Assembly (NCBI GenBank): GCA_963696405.1
Contig: CAVOJY010000007.1
Coordinates: 62,001 to 126,000, forward strand
Length of the DNA stretch: 64,000 bases
Origin: CAVOJY01 sp963696405
GTDB taxonomy: Bacteria; Chloroflexota; Limnocylindria; Limnocylindrales; CSP1-4
Direction of reading: 5' to 3'
In this document: piece after piece, positions 61,506 to 64,000 of the stretch
Position numbering within the stretch: position 1 is the stretch's first letter
Layout: every line of letters begins with the position of its first letter
Notes under the pieces: model-generated
What the model was told of the DNA's origin: nothing
Database searches by the model: none
The model's input: only the letters and a program-made list of their open reading frames with translations
Position numbers and translations under genes: made by a program

Positions 61506-62640
61506 AGCAGCCCGTCGCCGTCCTGGCTGGGCGGCCCGTCCGCGGAGCACGACGTGTCGCTCGTGTCCGGTCGCGCGATCGCGGCGCGCCCTCGCCGAGC
61601 GCGGCCATGCCGTCGAGGGCTGGCTCATCGGCCTCGACGGCTCGTGGTGGCGTCTGCCCGCGCCGGCGCTGGACCCGCGCCTCCCGGCGATCGCCTACGA
61701 CGACCCGGCCGTCGCTCGGGGCCCACGGGCCGCATGGGGCGGCAGCGGCCCTGGCGGTGCTCGCCGCGCAGGACCCGCGCCCGGTCGTCTTCATCGCCCT
61801 CCACGGGCCGTTCGGTGAGGATGGCACGGTCCAGGCGCTCTGCGAGTCCGAGGGCCTTGCCTACACCGGCAGCGGGCCGGCCGCGTCCGCGCTGGGCATG
61901 GACAAGGCGCTGTTCAAGCGGCTCGTGCGAGGGGCAGGGCATTCCCGTCGTCCGCTGGCTGGAGGCGACCTCGGGCGAGTTCGCCGCTGACCGACGCGCA
62001 GTCCTCGCGGCTGCTCGGGGCGTTCTCGCGGGCGCTCCCCGACCCGCGACTCATCGTGAAGCCGGCATGCCTCGGCTCGAGCATCGGCATGACCGTGGTC
62101 GAACACCCGGACGATGCGTCGGAGCTGGAGGGTGCGCTGGAGGAGGCGTTCCGCTTCGACGATCGCGCGCTCGTCGAGCAGTACCTCGATCACGCCCGGG
62201 AGCTGGAGGTGAGCGTGGTGGGCAACGGCGCCCACGACGTCGAGGTGTTTGGCCCGGGAGAGGTCTTCCCCGGCCACGCGTTCTACGACTACGTGGCGAA
62301 GTACGCCGCCGGCGTGTCCACCACGACCACGTCGCCCGACGTCGACGCCGGCCTGCGCGCGCGGACGCGCGACGCGGCGCGTGCCGCCTACCTGGCCATC
62401 GGCGCGCAGGGGTTCTCCCGGGTGGACTTCCTCGTCGGTCGCTCGGACCCGTACCGGGGCGAGCTGTTCCTGAACGAGATCAACACGATCCCCGGCTTCA
62501 CGCCGATCAGCCTCTTCCCGATGATGTGCGCCGAGGGCGGCTACGACTTCGGTGGCATCTGCGAGCGTATCGTCGATCTCGCGCTGGACCGTGAGGCCCG
62601 GCGCCCCTCGGCGCGTCTCACGCGCGCGGACCTGCCGTGA
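61502..62640 (+). pseudogene. ddl: D-alanine-D-alanine ligase, multiply frameshifted
   Basis: Ddl joins two D-Ala for MurF. Segments appear in order in different frames: GGPSAEHDVSLVSGRAIA, GHAVEGWLIGLDGSWWRL, VFIALHGPFGEDGTVQALCESEGLAYTGSGPAASALGMDK, GIPVVRWLEA, then from about 62045 an uninterrupted frame with VKPACLGSSIGMTVV, ELEVSVVGNG, GFSRVDFLVG and FLNEINTIPGFTPISLFPMM (ATP-grasp metal site). Six shifts lie between 61520 and 62045, nearly all of the +1 type. The ATG overlaps the murB stop (ATGA). Confidence 0.85.
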
Positions 62641-63470
62641 CGCTGCCGGTCCGCGCCGCAAACCGGTCGCGACGGCAGAAGCCGCCGGTCCGCCGCGCGT
62701 CGGCGGGGATCTCGGCCGCGAGGGTTGCGGCGGCTCTGGTGGCGCTGGTCACGGCTGCTGCGTTCTACGGCGTCGTGGCATCGCCCGCCTTTGCGCTCCA
62801 GCGGCTCGAGCTGGCGGGGGCCCGGTTCACCGGCCGTGAGGTCGTCGAGAGGGCCGCTGGTCTCGTGGCGAGCCCCGCCCCGAACGCGTTCACGTTCGAC
62901 ACGGAGGTCGTCCGGGCCGAATTGCGCACGCTGCCGGCCGTGATCGACGTCGATGTCGAGGTGGCGCTCCCCGATCTCCTCCGGGTTCGCCTGGTGGAGC
63001 GCGAGCCCGTTCTGGCGTGGCAGGTGGACGGGCGTTCATTCCTGGTCAGCGCCGACGGCGTCGTTCTGTCCGAGACGGAGGGACCCGCGGCCGATCTCCC
63101 GGTGTTTGCCGATGAGCGGACCGGCCGCCCCGTTCCGACGCCCGGTAGAACGCTCGACGAGACGGACCTTGCGGCCGCCCGGCGGCTGGGCTCGCTGACG
63201 CCGGAGCTTGCCGGCTCGAAGGCCGATGGGCTGGTCTTCCAGATCACCGACAACGAGGGTTTCGTCGTCACGGCGCCCCCCAAGCGCTGGCGAGCGGTCT
63301 TCGGGATCTACACGCCGACCCTCAGGCCCCCGGACACCATCCCGTCCCAGGTCCAGTGCCTGGCGGGCCTTCTTGCCGCGCAGGGCGAAGCCAGGCTGGA
63401 GGCCGTGTACCTCTTCCCCGAGGGGGATCGCTGCGGCACGTTCGTTCTTCGCAAGGGAGCGGCGTCGTGA
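62637..63470 (+). CDS. ftsQ: Cell division protein FtsQ
   Basis: A 277-residue bitopic division protein: basic head, helix at about residues 27-47, a POTRA domain (LQRLELAGARFTGREVVERAAGL, RTLPAVIDVDVEVALPDLLRVRLVEREPVLAWQVDG) and a second domain. It bridges FtsL/FtsB-type proteins to the divisome. GTG overlaps the ddl stop (GTGA). The frame is clean, in contrast to the three genes before it. Confidence 0.9.
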   Translation: MTLPVRAANRSRRQKPPVRRASAGISAARVAAALVALVTAAAFYGVVASPAFALQRLELAGARFTGREVVERAAGLVASPAPNAFTFDTEVVRAELRTLPAVIDVDVEVALPDLLRVRLVEREPVLAWQVDGRSFLVSADGVVLSETEGPAADLPVFADERTGRPVPTPGRTLDETDLAAARRLGSLTPELAGSKADGLVFQITDNEGFVVTAPPKRWRAVFGIYTPTLRPPDTIPSQVQCLAGLLAAQGEARLEAVYLFPEGDRCGTFVLRKGAAS

Positions 63471-63557
63471 CCGGACCTCGATCTACCGGGAGGCTTGCCG
63501 CGCCCGTTCGGGGTCGAGTAGCCTTGGCGGGTTCGGGAGCGTGGAGGTGGTGGCGGC

Positions 63558-63881
63558 GTGTGGTTGCCCCTGGTCGGGCTGCTTACGGGCGTGATCCTGG
63601 GGCTCCTGCTCCAGGTGGACGTCAGCTTCGAGCTTGCCCGGTACTCGGCCGTGGCGATCCTCGCCGCATTCGACTCGATCCTGGGGGCTGTCCGCGCCGA
63701 GCTGGATGGGAACTACGACAACCGCATCTTCATCTCGGGGTTCGTCGTCAATGCTCTCGTCGCCGTGCTCCTGACGTTCGTGGGCGACCGGCTCGGCCTG
63801 GATCTCTACCTGGTCGCGCTCATCGCCTTCGGGCTGCGCATCTTCCAGAACGTCGCCATCATCCGGCGACACTTTCTCTAA
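63558..63881 (+). CDS. sbp: Small basic protein Sbp (DUF1290)
   Basis: A 107-residue membrane protein with three helices and the strongly conserved centre ARYSAVAILAAFDSILGAVRAELDGNYDNRIFISGFVVNALVAVLL. Sbp proteins sit beside ftsA/ftsZ in Gram-positive-type division clusters; their function is unknown. GTG start, with GGAGGTGG upstream, and 27 bases before ftsA. Confidence 0.9.
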   Translation: MWLPLVGLLTGVILGLLLQVDVSFELARYSAVAILAAFDSILGAVRAELDGNYDNRIFISGFVVNALVAVLLTFVGDRLGLDLYLVALIAFGLRIFQNVAIIRRHFL

Positions 63882-63908
63882 CAGACCGAAGCAGGTGAGG
63901 GGATAGCC

Positions 63909-64000
63909 GTGGAGCGGGAAGCGGTCCTCGTCGCGATCGACGTCGGGACGAGCAAGTGCGTGGCGCTCATCGGCGAGGTGACGACCGACGGCAGCCTCAC
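63909..64000 (+). CDS. ftsA: Cell division protein FtsA, 5' part only
   Basis: The first 30 codons of ftsA, cut by the window end. VLVAIDVGTSKCVALIGEV is the phosphate 1 motif of the actin-like ATPase fold. GTG follows AGGTGAGGGG. Position after ftsQ and sbp supports the call. Confidence 0.85.
   Translation, partial: MEREAVLVAIDVGTSKCVALIGEVTTDGSL

Overview
The window reads as one continuous stretch of a GC-rich (roughly 70 percent by eye) bacterial chromosome with no plasmid, prophage or insertion-sequence signature. Gene content and order fit a Chloroflexota-type organism, perhaps a soil or freshwater Limnocylindria relative: DGPF proteins paired with a long ECF sigma factor, several Ala/Pro/Ser-rich lipoproteins, a class A RNase P RNA, and sbp and ftsA behind an mra/dcw cluster. 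The lineage is an inference from memory of gene families, not from a search.

Region 1 (0-24 kb) holds accessory and housekeeping genes in both orientations: a GH3 lipoprotein, a thioredoxin-reductase remnant, a UbiA-type prenyltransferase, a NatAB-like ABC exporter, a RibD-C reductase, a type II NADH dehydrogenase running in frame into a YCII protein, a frameshifted phosphomannose isomerase, a DGPF/ECF-sigma pair, azlCD, an HD phosphohydrolase, a four-domain META lipoprotein, a VapBC-like pair and an Fsr-like MFS exporter. Region 2 (24.4-28.5 kb) is the dnaG-rpoD operon behind a leader rich in palindromes. Region 3 (28.8-33.9 kb) has an orphan Flp pilin, tRNA-Asn, a SagB-type oxidoreductase, a 3-methyladenine glycosylase/HAD fusion and a second UbiA protein. 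Region 4 (33.9-36.3 kb) is parAB with two matching palindromes that may be parS, and a pair of DnaA boxes. Region 5 (36.3-48.6 kb) groups methylmalonyl-CoA mutase, its epimerase, succinyl-CoA synthetase and succinate dehydrogenase, so the enzymes taking methylmalonyl-CoA through succinyl-CoA and succinate to fumarate sit within 10 kb. Region 6 (48.7-64 kb) starts with rnpB and then runs through the whole division and wall cluster: mraZ, rsmH, a small basic ORF, ftsL, ftsI, murF, mraY, murD, ftsW, murG, murB, ddl, ftsQ, sbp and the start of ftsA.

A recurring oddity is single-base frameshifts. Isolated ones occur in the isomerase, the ECF sigma factor, the LysR gene, sucC, mraZ, rsmH and murD. 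A dense run of about twenty lies in murG-murB-ddl between about 59.5 and 62.05 kb, while ftsL, ftsI, murF, mraY and ftsQ around it are intact. Because these genes are essential and the protein signatures are conserved across each break, sequencing or assembly error is more likely than decay. No CRISPR array or integrated element was seen. The most interesting leads are regulatory: candidate non-canonical parS sites, a 10-bp-spaced MraZ box array at the mra promoter, and a CsoR-family-like operator ahead of dnaG.
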